DNA from: Desulfomonile tiedjei
GTDB lineage: Bacteria > Desulfobacterota > Desulfomonilia > Desulfomonilales > Desulfomonilaceae
Assembly: GCA_020718965.1 (NCBI GenBank)
Contig: DYRE01000154.1
Span: forward strand, 1-5,557
Direction: 5' to 3'
DNA length: 5,557 nt
In this document: piece after piece, positions 1-5,225 of the stretch
How positions within the stretch are numbered: position 1 is the first letter of the stretch
How the letters are laid out: each line of letters begins with the position of its first letter
Program-made: the position numbers and the translations under genes
The notes under the pieces: generated by a model
What the model was told of the DNA's origin: nothing
The model's database searches: none
The model's input: only the letters and a program-made list of their open reading frames with translations

Positions 1-33
1 TTCTCCGTGAGTCAACACGAGAATTCCTACCAT
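1..33 (-). CDS. PTS EIIA, mannose/fructose (ManX-like) family, N-terminal fragment cut by the window edge
   Basis: Only the first 11 codons are inside the window, reading MVGILVLTHGE. This matches the start of mannose-family EIIA domains: a hydrophobic beta strand followed by Thr-His-Gly, where the His (residue 9 here) is the phosphate acceptor. The protein would be cytoplasmic and take phosphate from phospho-HPr. A GGAAAG ribosome binding site at 42-47 lies 8 nt upstream of the ATG and supports this start. The gene follows hprK and rapZ on the same strand, which is the usual place for an EIIA-Man gene in Deltaproteobacteria and agrees with the short peptide. The call rests on 11 residues plus context. 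Whether a full transport system or only a regulatory EIIA follows cannot be seen. Confidence 0.72.
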   Translation of the reverse strand, partial: MVGILVLTHGE

Positions 34-128
34 AGAATAATCTTTCCAAAAAAAAAGTCTAATGCGAAATTTTTATTTCACGCGTTTAAAACATAAGACG
101 ATAATAATCGTAGTCTGTTGAAACATAT

Positions 129-1013
129 TTAGCCAATCTGCATTGAAGATTCGATCCCGAGTTCACGCAACTTCAGCCTGACATGGCGAAAACCTTGAGT
201 CGAGAGCTTGCCGGCTATCAAAGAACTGACTACGACTGACCTGTGACGACCTCCGGTGCAACCAATTGAAATAGTAAGGTACTGTTTTCCTTCCTTTATG
301 TAAAGAGGTAAAAGGAAATCCAACATATCAAACATTTTTTCAAGGAAAACTTTGGTTTCAGATTTTTCAAGGACCCACTCGATTACTGCTTGATCTCTGC
401 CGTCTTTTTTTGAAAGATCGTCTACAAAGAAGGGATTCGGCAGAAAGCGAACGTCAAAAACAAGATCCGACCCTAGAGGAAGCCCCTTTCCAAAGCCAAA
501 GGCGTTTATCATAATTTGTATGTCTCCCGGAACGACGTCCGAGTAGATCTTTTTGATGGTGTCTCTTAACTGATGAACAGTAATGTCGGAGGTATCAATA
601 ATCCTGTCCGCCCGATCCTTTGTTTCTACAAGCTCGGATCTTTCTCTCTTGATACCGTCTATGACATCTCCGCCAATTGCAAGAGGATGTTGACGCCTGG
701 TTTCACTATATCTTCGAATAAGAACTTCATCCCTGGCGTCGAGGAACAAAATCTCCAGAGTAGTGTCAGTCAGTTCGAGAGAATTTAAAATCTCTGAATA
801 CCGAGGAAAAAAGTTTCTCTGGCGCAAATCTATGACGAGGGCTATTTTCTGTAGTTCCGTGCCGCCAGCCTCCATGAGGTCCAAAAGTTTGGGAGCCAGA
901 TCAACCGGAAGATTGTCCACGCAGAAATACCCTGCATCCTCCAGTGTCTTCGCTACTGTAGATTTGCCCGACCCTGACATTCCTGTTACGATAACTATTC
1001 TGCGTCGGCTCAC
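129..1013 (-). CDS. rapZ: RapZ/YvcJ-family nucleotide-binding protein (RNase adapter family)
   Basis: This 294-aa cytoplasmic P-loop protein is close to the usual 280-295 aa of the family. The Walker A motif GMSGSGKS is at residues 11-18 and a Walker B-like strand ends at Asp62. The family's C-terminal domain shows its signature GFGKG...DLVFDVRFLPNPFF at about 172-197 and IGCTGGRHRSV at 250-260. In E. coli RapZ binds small RNAs and RNase E to control GlmS. In other phyla, including this one, the role is unsettled. The E. coli basic C-terminal tail used for RNA binding is not conserved: this protein ends LRELGIESSMQIG, so sRNA-adapter function should not be assumed. The start is GTG at 1011-1013, with GGAG at 1019-1022 spaced 5 nt away. 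The GTG overlaps the hprK stop as GTGA, so the two genes are translationally coupled. Confidence 0.96.
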   Translation of the reverse strand: MSRRRIVIVTGMSGSGKSTVAKTLEDAGYFCVDNLPVDLAPKLLDLMEAGGTELQKIALVIDLRQRNFFPRYSEILNSLELTDTTLEILFLDARDEVLIRRYSETRRQHPLAIGGDVIDGIKRERSELVETKDRADRIIDTSDITVHQLRDTIKKIYSDVVPGDIQIMINAFGFGKGLPLGSDLVFDVRFLPNPFFVDDLSKKDGRDQAVIEWVLEKSETKVFLEKMFDMLDFLLPLYIKEGKQYLTISIGCTGGRHRSVVVSSLIAGKLSTQGFRHVRLKLRELGIESSMQIG

Positions 1014-1501
1014 TTTGTCTCCAGGCCTGCAATTATCTGTGTTCGGGCAACTAGTTCAACCAGCAAGCCGGGGTCAGTTCCCGTCGGTACTGGAACCAGA
1101 ATTTTCTTTATAGGGTGATCAAGCATTTTTATTTCGGTGATTAATGGTTTGATACGACCAGCGTCTCTTTCCTCCACGAACTTCGACAGTTCAACAATCA
1201 CGTTGACGGGCGAAGACATAACAGTGCCATCACTGAAAAGACTCCGGGCGAGAAAGACTCCTAATCCTCTTATTTCAATACGTACATCTTCTTCTAACGC
1301 CCGCCCGACTAGACCGAACAATTCATGTCTGGCAACGGCAACCAGGTCATCTGCGACAAGCCTGTGTCCAAATCGCATGAGACTAAGGGCGGAAAGTGAT
1401 TTCCCAATACCTGACGGACCCTGGATAAATATGCCGGTTCCGAGTACATTCACCAATGTTCCGCGAAGGATTGTATCAGCAACCATATCCCAATATAACA
1501 T
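1010..1501 (-). CDS. hprK: HPr kinase/phosphorylase-like protein, short form with catalytic domain only
   Basis: This 163-aa protein matches the C-terminal catalytic domain of HPr(Ser) kinase/phosphorylase, which phosphorylates HPr on a serine. Walker A GPSGIGKS is at residues 28-35, followed by HRLVADD (46-52) with the acidic pair, and the family signature IEIRGLGV at 75-82. The N-terminal domain of about 130 residues found in full-length enzymes is absent. An in-frame TAG sits three codons upstream of the ATG, so the gene is not simply started too late. The end is also diverged: the PVRPGRNLA stretch of the Bacillus enzyme reads PVPTGTDPG at 137-145, and the protein stops soon after. Short HprKs are known in Alphaproteobacteria. 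No clear ribosome binding site precedes ATG 1501, and an ATG at 1486 is an alternative start. It overlaps rapZ by 4 nt. Family is firm; kinase and phosphorylase activities are uncertain. Confidence 0.88.
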   Translation of the reverse strand: MLYWDMVADTILRGTLVNVLGTGIFIQGPSGIGKSLSALSLMRFGHRLVADDLVAVARHELFGLVGRALEEDVRIEIRGLGVFLARSLFSDGTVMSSPVNVIVELSKFVEERDAGRIKPLITEIKMLDHPIKKILVPVPTGTDPGLLVELVARTQIIAGLETK

Positions 1502-1541
1502 GATATGCTATTGAAAACAAAAAAGTTGGGAATTATTGTGG

Positions 1542-1567
1542 ACCCAAAAAAAGAACCCAAAAAAAGA
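1542..1567. repeat. Perfect 13-bp tandem duplication with A7 tracts
   Basis: ACCCAAAAAAAGA occurs twice in succession (1542-1554 and 1555-1567) with no mismatch, directly abutting the -35 hexamer at 1568. Each unit carries a run of seven A. A-tracts just upstream of a -35 can bend DNA or contact the alpha subunit C-terminal domain as an UP element. That role is inferred. The two copies could also be a replication-slippage product. Confidence 0.85.
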
Positions 1568-1596
1568 TTGACACTTCAAACTTTATATCATAAATT
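1568..1596 (+). promoter_or_regulatory. Sigma70-type promoter for the TlpA-like gene
   Basis: A perfect -35 TTGACA lies at 1568-1573. After a 17-bp spacer, TAAATT at 1591-1596 matches four of six positions of the -10 consensus. The start point would fall near 1603, giving a leader of about 30 nt before the ATG at 1633. A GGAGG ribosome binding site sits at 1624-1628. The surrounding DNA is very AT-rich. An alternative -10 with poorer spacing is TATCAT at 1586-1591. Confidence 0.62.
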
Positions 1597-1606
1597 GAAT
1601 ATTCAA
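1595..1606. promoter_or_regulatory. Candidate operator: perfect 12-bp palindrome over the predicted start site
   Basis: TTGAATATTCAA is its own reverse complement. It overlaps the last bases of the -10 and the predicted +1. This is the position expected for a repressor site, but no regulator gene is adjacent and the AT-rich context raises the chance of coincidence. Confidence 0.3.
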
Positions 1607-1632
1607 ATGTTACATATAAAATCGGAGGCCCG

Positions 1633-2298
1633 ATGAACCGTCTATTTCCTCAATCAATTATGATCATTTTATCCTTGCTGATATTAAACATTGTTATTCC
1701 AATTCAGTTGGCCAGCGCCGCCGATCCACTTACTCAAGCTAATATCTATCTGTACCCCAAGCCACACAAGGTGTCCGACCTAGTGCTAAAAACTCCGACC
1801 GGCCAGACTGTTTCACTCAATGATTACAAAGGCAAGGTAGTTCTGTTGCATTTCTGGTCCATCACATGTCCCGCCTGCAAAGTCGAAGAGCCTCTCCTTG
1901 AAAATCTCAGACATACTTACGGTGGTTCAGGGTTGGCAATTCTGGGCGTTAACCTTGTGGACCCACCTGCAGCTATACAGAAATACGCAGCAACCACAAG
2001 GACTCCGTTTTCAATCCTCTTTGATGGAGGCCGAGGTTTTAGTCTGAAAGTGGTGGAAATGGCTGGGAAAAGGACTTCGTTTCTTGTTAACCCCAATCAG
2101 GAAGCGATACTGGAAGTCCCGGGTTTTCCCACAACCTATATTGTGGATTGTCGGGGCGCTGCGGTAGGGTACAGTGTTGGTCCGGCTAGATGGAACGATG
2201 CTTCTGCGCAGGCCTTGTTGCAGAAATTGATGGTTGAGAGTCGAACCTGCATGTCACAACCTGGTAGTCGAATCGACAAGAAGTTTTCTATGCGTTAG
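1633..2298 (+). CDS. Exported TlpA/thioredoxin-like thiol-disulfide protein
   Basis: This 221-aa protein begins with a signal peptide: Arg3, a hydrophobic core at about 9-24, and cleavage predicted after ASA (27-29). It is therefore expected in the periplasm. No lipobox cysteine is present. The mature part has a redoxin/TlpA fold. A short hairpin region (LKTPTGQTVSLNDYKGK, 52-68) leads into the VVLLHFW strand and the CPAC active site (79-82). The cis-proline is Pro166 in GFPTTYIVD. Between the ILFD strand (128-131) and the cis-Pro loop there is an extended segment of roughly 34 residues, longer than in a minimal TlpA. Two further cysteines (173, 206) lie outside the active site. It probably reduces or exchanges periplasmic disulfides, for example in cytochrome c maturation, but no partner gene is nearby. 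GGAGG at 1624-1628, 4 nt before ATG, supports the start. It is divergent from hprK and likely monocistronic. Confidence 0.88.
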   Translation: MNRLFPQSIMIILSLLILNIVIPIQLASAADPLTQANIYLYPKPHKVSDLVLKTPTGQTVSLNDYKGKVVLLHFWSITCPACKVEEPLLENLRHTYGGSGLAILGVNLVDPPAAIQKYAATTRTPFSILFDGGRGFSLKVVEMAGKRTSFLVNPNQEAILEVPGFPTTYIVDCRGAAVGYSVGPARWNDASAQALLQKLMVESRTCMSQPGSRIDKKFSMR

Positions 2299-2324
2299 TT
2301 CACTTGTTGGTCGTGAGTTTTGTC

Positions 2325-2351
2325 TTGACAACAAGCTATTGGCTTGTTAAT
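2325..2351 (+). promoter_or_regulatory. Candidate promoter for tRNA-Val and the downstream thrS unit
   Basis: A perfect -35 TTGACA lies at 2325-2330. The best -10 is GTTAAT at 2346-2351, four of six matches with a short 15-bp spacer. Transcription would start a few bases before the tRNA at 2368. No other promoter is evident between here and thrS, so this one probably serves the tRNA and the synthetase gene together. The -10 assignment is weak. Confidence 0.42.
2330..2348. repeat. 7-bp inverted repeat between -35 and -10 of the tRNA promoter
   Basis: AACAAGC (2330-2336) and GCTTGTT (2342-2348) form a perfect 7-bp inverted repeat around a 5-nt centre. It could be an operator across the promoter spacer. 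It could instead be a weak RNA hairpin 31 nt after the TlpA-like gene. No T-run follows, so an intrinsic terminator is unlikely. Confidence 0.4.
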
Positions 2352-2367
2352 CGTAAACAGTGTATCT

Positions 2368-2442
2368 AGGCGCGTAGCTCAGGGGGAGAGCATCACCTTG
2401 ACGCGGTGAGGGTCTGGGGTTCAAATCCCCACGCGCCTACCA
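2368..2442 (+). tRNA. tRNA-Val, anticodon GAC, CCA encoded
   Basis: A complete 75-nt cloverleaf can be folded by eye. The acceptor stem is AGGCGCG/CGCGCCT (2368-2374 with 2432-2438), followed by T8 and A9. The D stem is GCTC/GAGC (2377-2380 with 2388-2391). The anticodon stem is TCACC/GGTGA (2393-2397 with 2405-2409), with loop TTGACGC and anticodon GAC at 2400-2402. The variable region is 5 nt. The T stem is TGGGG/CCCCA (2415-2419 with 2427-2431), with loop TTCAAAT. The discriminator base is A2439 and the CCA tail at 2440-2442 is genomic. GAC reads the valine codons GUC and GUU. Only 23 nt separate it from the ribosome binding site of the next ORF, so it is probably cut from a shared transcript. 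Confidence 0.97.
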
Positions 2443-2465
2443 TGAATAGTATTTCTATGAATTTT

Positions 2466-2471
2466 AGGAGG
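2466..2471 (+). promoter_or_regulatory. Strong Shine-Dalgarno upstream of the thrS leader ORF
   Basis: AGGAGG is a near-perfect anti-SD complement and the only good one before thrS. It lies 12 nt before the ATG at 2484, somewhat long but usable. It is 68 nt before the thrS ATG, too far to serve thrS directly. It therefore marks translation starting on the short leader ORF. Confidence 0.6.
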
Positions 2472-2483
2472 CAAGCTCAATAG

Positions 2484-2543
2484 ATGACATCAAACCTGCC
2501 GAGGGAATGGAACATTAAAGCGCTAGAGCATTCCCAAGCATGA
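2484..2543 (+). CDS. 19-codon leader ORF overlapping the thrS start
   Basis: The ORF encodes MTSNLPREWNIKALEHSQA and ends in a TGA that overlaps the thrS ATG as ATGA (2540-2543). It has the only strong Shine-Dalgarno in the region (AGGAGG, 2466-2471), while thrS itself has none. The natural reading is translational coupling: ribosomes finishing the leader reinitiate on thrS. The peptide holds one Thr and no Thr run, and no terminator/antiterminator pair or T-box is apparent, so classical threonine attenuation is not supported. The peptide itself may be without function. I do not recognise a family. It is not in the thrS frame, and the thrS frame has a TAA at 2516-2518, so it is not a missed N-terminus. 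Confidence 0.45.
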   Translation: MTSNLPREWNIKALEHSQA

Positions 2544-4453
2544 ATTCCTCTTTGGAACTCACCATTCAAGATACCTCCAAGACATATCGTCCCGGAATAA
2601 CCGCGGGCGAGATACTCAAGGAAATTTCTCGCCAGAACAAATCCGAAATTGTTGCGGCTGAAATAGACGGGAAGCTGGTTGATCTTTTCGCTCCCATTAC
2701 GGAACCAGGAAAACTGGATTTTGTCTCTGTCCATTCGGTCAAAGGTTTGGAAATCCTGAGACATTCTACATCTCACGTCATGGCTCAGGCGGTCAAGGAA
2801 CTGTTTCCGGATGTCAAGGTTACAATTGGTCCGGCAATAGAAGAGGGTTTCTACTATGACTTTGATTCTCCAAGACCCTTTACTCCAGAGGACCTGGAGC
2901 GGATCGAGACCCGGATGAAGGAGATCATAAAGAGCAAGCTTCCGTTTCACAGATTTTCTCTTCCGAGGGAAGAAGCGATTCAGTATTTCCGGGAACTCGG
3001 AGAAAACTATAAAATCGAATTGATAGACAGTATTGGCGATGATGAAGTGAGTCTGTACTCCCAGGGTAACTTCACAGATTTGTGCCGAGGGCCTCATATC
3101 CCAGGTTCCGGAACCATCAGGGCCTTCAAGCTTACCAAAGTTGCCGGGGCATACTGGCGAGGAGATGAGCGCAACAAGATGCTCCAGAGGATTTATGGAA
3201 CCGCATTCGCGTCCAAGGATGAACTGAAACGATATCTGGAATTGCTGGAGGAAGCCAAGAAGCGAGATCACCGGAAGCTGGGCAAGGAACTGGATCTGTT
3301 CTCAATATCTGAAGATGCGGGCCCTGGAATGATAATATGGCATCCCAAGGGAGCAATGTTGAGATACCTGGTCGAGGAGTTTGAGAGGAAAGAGCATCTC
3401 AAGAGGGGATACCAGATGGTTGTAGGTCCGCAAATCCTCAAGAGAGAACTCTGGGAAAAATCGGGTCACTTCGACAACTACAGGGAAAACATGTATTTTA
3501 CCACAGTGGATGACACTGATTACGGTATAAAACCGATGAACTGTCTTGCCCACATGATAATTTACAAATCCCGGATCCGGTCATATAGAGACCTGCCTAT
3601 AAGATATTTTGAATTAGGAACGGTGCATCGTCACGAAAAAAGCGGAGTCCTTCACGGACTTTTGCGAGTAAGACAGTTTACGCAGGATGACGCTCACATC
3701 CTTTGCGCTCCAGACCAATTAAACAGTGAAATACTTGGAATCATAAACTTTGTCAAAGATGTGATGGGCATATTTGGCTTTGAATACACCATGGAGTTGA
3801 GTACAAGGCCGGAAAAGTCGATTGGATCCGACGAGGACTGGCAGAGAGCCACAACTGCTCTCGAAAAAGCCCTCCAGGATCTTGGCTGCGCATATGAAGT
3901 AAACGAAGGTGATGGGGCCTTTTACGGTCCAAAGATTGACATAAAGCTCAAAGACGCTTTAGCAAGATCGTGGCAATGCGCAACCATTCAATGTGATTTT
4001 ACCCTACCCGAACGTTTTGGGCTTACTTATGTGGATTCAGACGGGTCACGCAAGAGACCAGTAATGATTCACCGGGTTATCCTGGGGGCCGTTGAGCGCT
4101 TTCTGGGTGTTCTTATCGAACATTATTCTGGAGCCTTTCCTTTGTGGTTAGCCCCTGTTCAGGTTATGGTCCTCACGATAACAGACAGAACTGACGGTTA
4201 CGCTGCTGAAATCGCAGAAAAGCTGAAGGAGCAGGATGTCCGGGTGGAAATGGATCTCAGAAACGAAAAGATCGGGTTTAAAATTCGAGAAGCTCGTAAT
4301 CTGAAAGTCCCATACATGGTCATTCTGGGTGACAAGGAACTAGAGAGCAAGAATGTGGCGGTTAGAAAGCGTGGACAGGATTTGACGGTTTCCATGGACA
4401 TTTCAGAATTCACTGATTCATTGAGACATGAAATTGAATCGCGCTCTTTCTAA
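2540..4453 (+). CDS. thrS: Threonyl-tRNA synthetase
   Basis: This 637-aa class II synthetase charges tRNA-Thr with threonine in the cytoplasm and is full length for the bacterial type. The order is an N-terminal TGS domain (about 1-65), the N2 editing domain with HxxxH at His75/His79 and Cys182/His186 in LCRGPH, the catalytic core, and the C-terminal anticodon-binding domain (from about 540, with DLRNEKIGFKIREA). Zinc ligands are Cys335, His386 (QDDAH) and His511. Motif 2 is TVHRHE (361-366) and motif 3 carries Arg520 in GAVERF. All catalytic and editing residues that I can align to E. coli are present. The segment around the zinc Cys reads NCLAH where E. coli has NCPGH. The ATG at 2540 has no ribosome binding site of its own and overlaps the leader ORF stop. 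No earlier in-frame start exists after TAA 2516-2518. infC follows 54 nt later. Confidence 0.98.
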   Translation: MNSSLELTIQDTSKTYRPGITAGEILKEISRQNKSEIVAAEIDGKLVDLFAPITEPGKLDFVSVHSVKGLEILRHSTSHVMAQAVKELFPDVKVTIGPAIEEGFYYDFDSPRPFTPEDLERIETRMKEIIKSKLPFHRFSLPREEAIQYFRELGENYKIELIDSIGDDEVSLYSQGNFTDLCRGPHIPGSGTIRAFKLTKVAGAYWRGDERNKMLQRIYGTAFASKDELKRYLELLEEAKKRDHRKLGKELDLFSISEDAGPGMIIWHPKGAMLRYLVEEFERKEHLKRGYQMVVGPQILKRELWEKSGHFDNYRENMYFTTVDDTDYGIKPMNCLAHMIIYKSRIRSYRDLPIRYFELGTVHRHEKSGVLHGLLRVRQFTQDDAHILCAPDQLNSEILGIINFVKDVMGIFGFEYTMELSTRPEKSIGSDEDWQRATTALEKALQDLGCAYEVNEGDGAFYGPKIDIKLKDALARSWQCATIQCDFTLPERFGLTYVDSDGSRKRPVMIHRVILGAVERFLGVLIEHYSGAFPLWLAPVQVMVLTITDRTDGYAAEIAEKLKEQDVRVEMDLRNEKIGFKIREARNLKVPYMVILGDKELESKNVAVRKRGQDLTVSMDISEFTDSLRHEIESRSF

Positions 4454-4466
4454 ACAAAGTAAGAGT

Positions 4467-4511
4467 ATGGCAATCACTTCTTATCTAGATACAAGGGGGC
4501 ATTGCGCATGA
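4467..4511 (+). CDS. 14-codon mini-ORF overlapping the infC start (doubtful)
   Basis: The reading frame MAITSYLDTRGHCA starts in the thrS-infC gap and stops at TGA 4509-4511, overlapping the infC ATG as ATGA. It copies the arrangement seen before thrS. Unlike that case, it has no good ribosome binding site of its own (only AAAG at 4456-4459), and infC has one. It may be chance. Confidence 0.15.
   Translation: MAITSYLDTRGHCA
4493..4499 (+). promoter_or_regulatory. Ribosome binding site deciding the infC start
   Basis: AAGGGGG pairs with the anti-SD with one G-U wobble. It lies 8 nt before ATG 4508 but only 2 nt before the in-frame TTG at 4502, which favours the ATG. Confidence 0.7.
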
Positions 4512-5044
4512 AAGGAAGACCAAGAGGCTCCGTTGTCGCGGAACCCAAGGTCAGGGTTAACCAAAAGATTCGTGCCTCCCAGGTCCGAGCTATATCGCCG
4601 GAAGGGGAGCAACTTGGCATTTTGGATATCGCTGAAGCGCTACGCAGAGCCGAGGAGTTCGGGCTTGATCTTGTTGAGGTAGCTTCGAATGTTGATCCAC
4701 CTGTTTGCAAGATGATGGATTATGGCAAATTCAGGTTTGAAGAGACCAAGAAAGAGCACGAGCGCAAGAAAAAACAGGCGACCGTAATTCTCAAGGAAGT
4801 CAAACTTAGACCAAAAACTGAAGAGCACGATCTTGAGCATAAAGTTAAGAGGATCACGGGATTCCTCGCGGATTCGTGCAAAGTCAAGGTAACAATTATG
4901 TTCAGAGGAAGAGAGATTACGCATCCTGAACTTGCGAATGTTCTTATGAACAGGCTCAAGGAGATGATCAGCGATAGCGCTGAAATAGAGCAGCAGCCCA
5001 AACTGGAAGGCCGCAACATGACTATGGTGTTAGGCCCCAAATAG
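4508..5044 (+). CDS. infC: Translation initiation factor IF-3
   Basis: This 178-aa protein binds the 30S subunit, keeps it apart from 50S and checks the start codon and initiator tRNA. The N-terminal domain carries VRVNQKIRASQVR (15-27) and the signature DLVEVASNVDPPVCKMMDYG (54-73). A charged lysine-rich linker helix (about 78-90) joins the C-terminal domain, which has KEVKLRP (96-102), the HDLEHKVKR segment and FRGREITHPELA (132-143). The length is normal. I chose ATG 4508 because AAGGGGG is 8 nt upstream. An in-frame TTG at 4502 would add two residues and, if used, would make infC sensitive to its own product, as the unusual AUU start does in E. coli. It is 54 nt after thrS and surely in the same operon. 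The usual next genes rpmI and rplT do not follow; asnS converges instead. Confidence 0.96.
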   Translation: MKGRPRGSVVAEPKVRVNQKIRASQVRAISPEGEQLGILDIAEALRRAEEFGLDLVEVASNVDPPVCKMMDYGKFRFEETKKEHERKKKQATVILKEVKLRPKTEEHDLEHKVKRITGFLADSCKVKVTIMFRGREITHPELANVLMNRLKEMISDSAEIEQQPKLEGRNMTMVLGPK

Positions 5045-5120
5045 CTTGCCGACTAATTTTCAGTTGTCGCTATGATTGGCTTTGCTCTGTCGTTGAGTGA
5101 CCAGGAAGCTTAGCGGAATG

Positions 5121-5174
5121 TTCACAATGCCTCCTCTGTTAGTTTTGTTCAGATCAACTATGAGGAGGCGTGAA
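5121..5174. repeat. Long bulged inverted repeat in the infC/asnS convergent gap
   Basis: TTCAC + GCCTCCTC (5121-5125, 5129-5136) pair with GAGGAGGC + GTGAA (5162-5174), leaving a 3-nt AAT bulge. The loop contains a further TAGTT/AACTA pairing (5140-5144 with 5156-5160). In total about 18 pairs form. No T-run follows on either strand, so it is not a standard intrinsic terminator. It could block 3' exonucleases or act as a factor-dependent end for infC mRNA, or be a small repeat element. Confidence 0.65.
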
Positions 5175-5196
5175 ACAATTAGCTGGAACTTGTCGC

Positions 5197-5225
5197 AAAA
5201 AAAGGCCGATTCTACGGAGACAGCC
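5197..5225 (-). terminator. Intrinsic terminator of asnS
   Basis: On the minus strand GGCTG and CGGCC pair (one G-U), with an inner TCT/AGA pairing around a CCGT loop and an AT bulge. Seven T follow directly (5203-5197). The hairpin overlaps the last codons and stop of asnS, which is compact but workable. Reading from infC, the strand shows A7 instead of T7, so it is one-directional. Confidence 0.72.

Noticed and set aside
48..81. Hairpin GTGAAAT/ATTTCGC followed after 7 nt by nine T on the minus strand, between rapZ and the EIIA gene
   Set aside because: The stem is AT-rich and set back from the T-run, and the EIIA ribosome binding site lies just past it with no room for a promoter. An AT-rich leader is more likely than a terminator.
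98..111. ACGAT-AATA-ATCGT hairpin just downstream of rapZ
   Set aside because: Only five pairs and no T-run; too weak to call a terminator or processing site.
1531..1560. Possible minus-strand promoter for hprK (TTGGGT, 17 bp, AATAAT)
   Set aside because: The -35 matches only three of six positions and the region is A/T-run rich. An hprK promoter must lie in or beyond this gap, but I cannot place it.
2443..2540. T-box or threonine attenuator before thrS
   Set aside because: No specifier hairpin, no T-box sequence, no terminator/antiterminator pair, and the leader has a single Thr codon.
2477..3271. 264-codon open frame on the minus strand inside thrS, and similar long frames opposite rapZ, hprK and infC
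   Set aside because: They lie antisense to strongly conserved genes, show no recognisable domains and have low-complexity composition typical of mirror frames.
5045..5100. CGAC...GTCG hairpin right after infC as an infC terminator
   Set aside because: A four-pair stem with a large loop and no T-run; not convincing.
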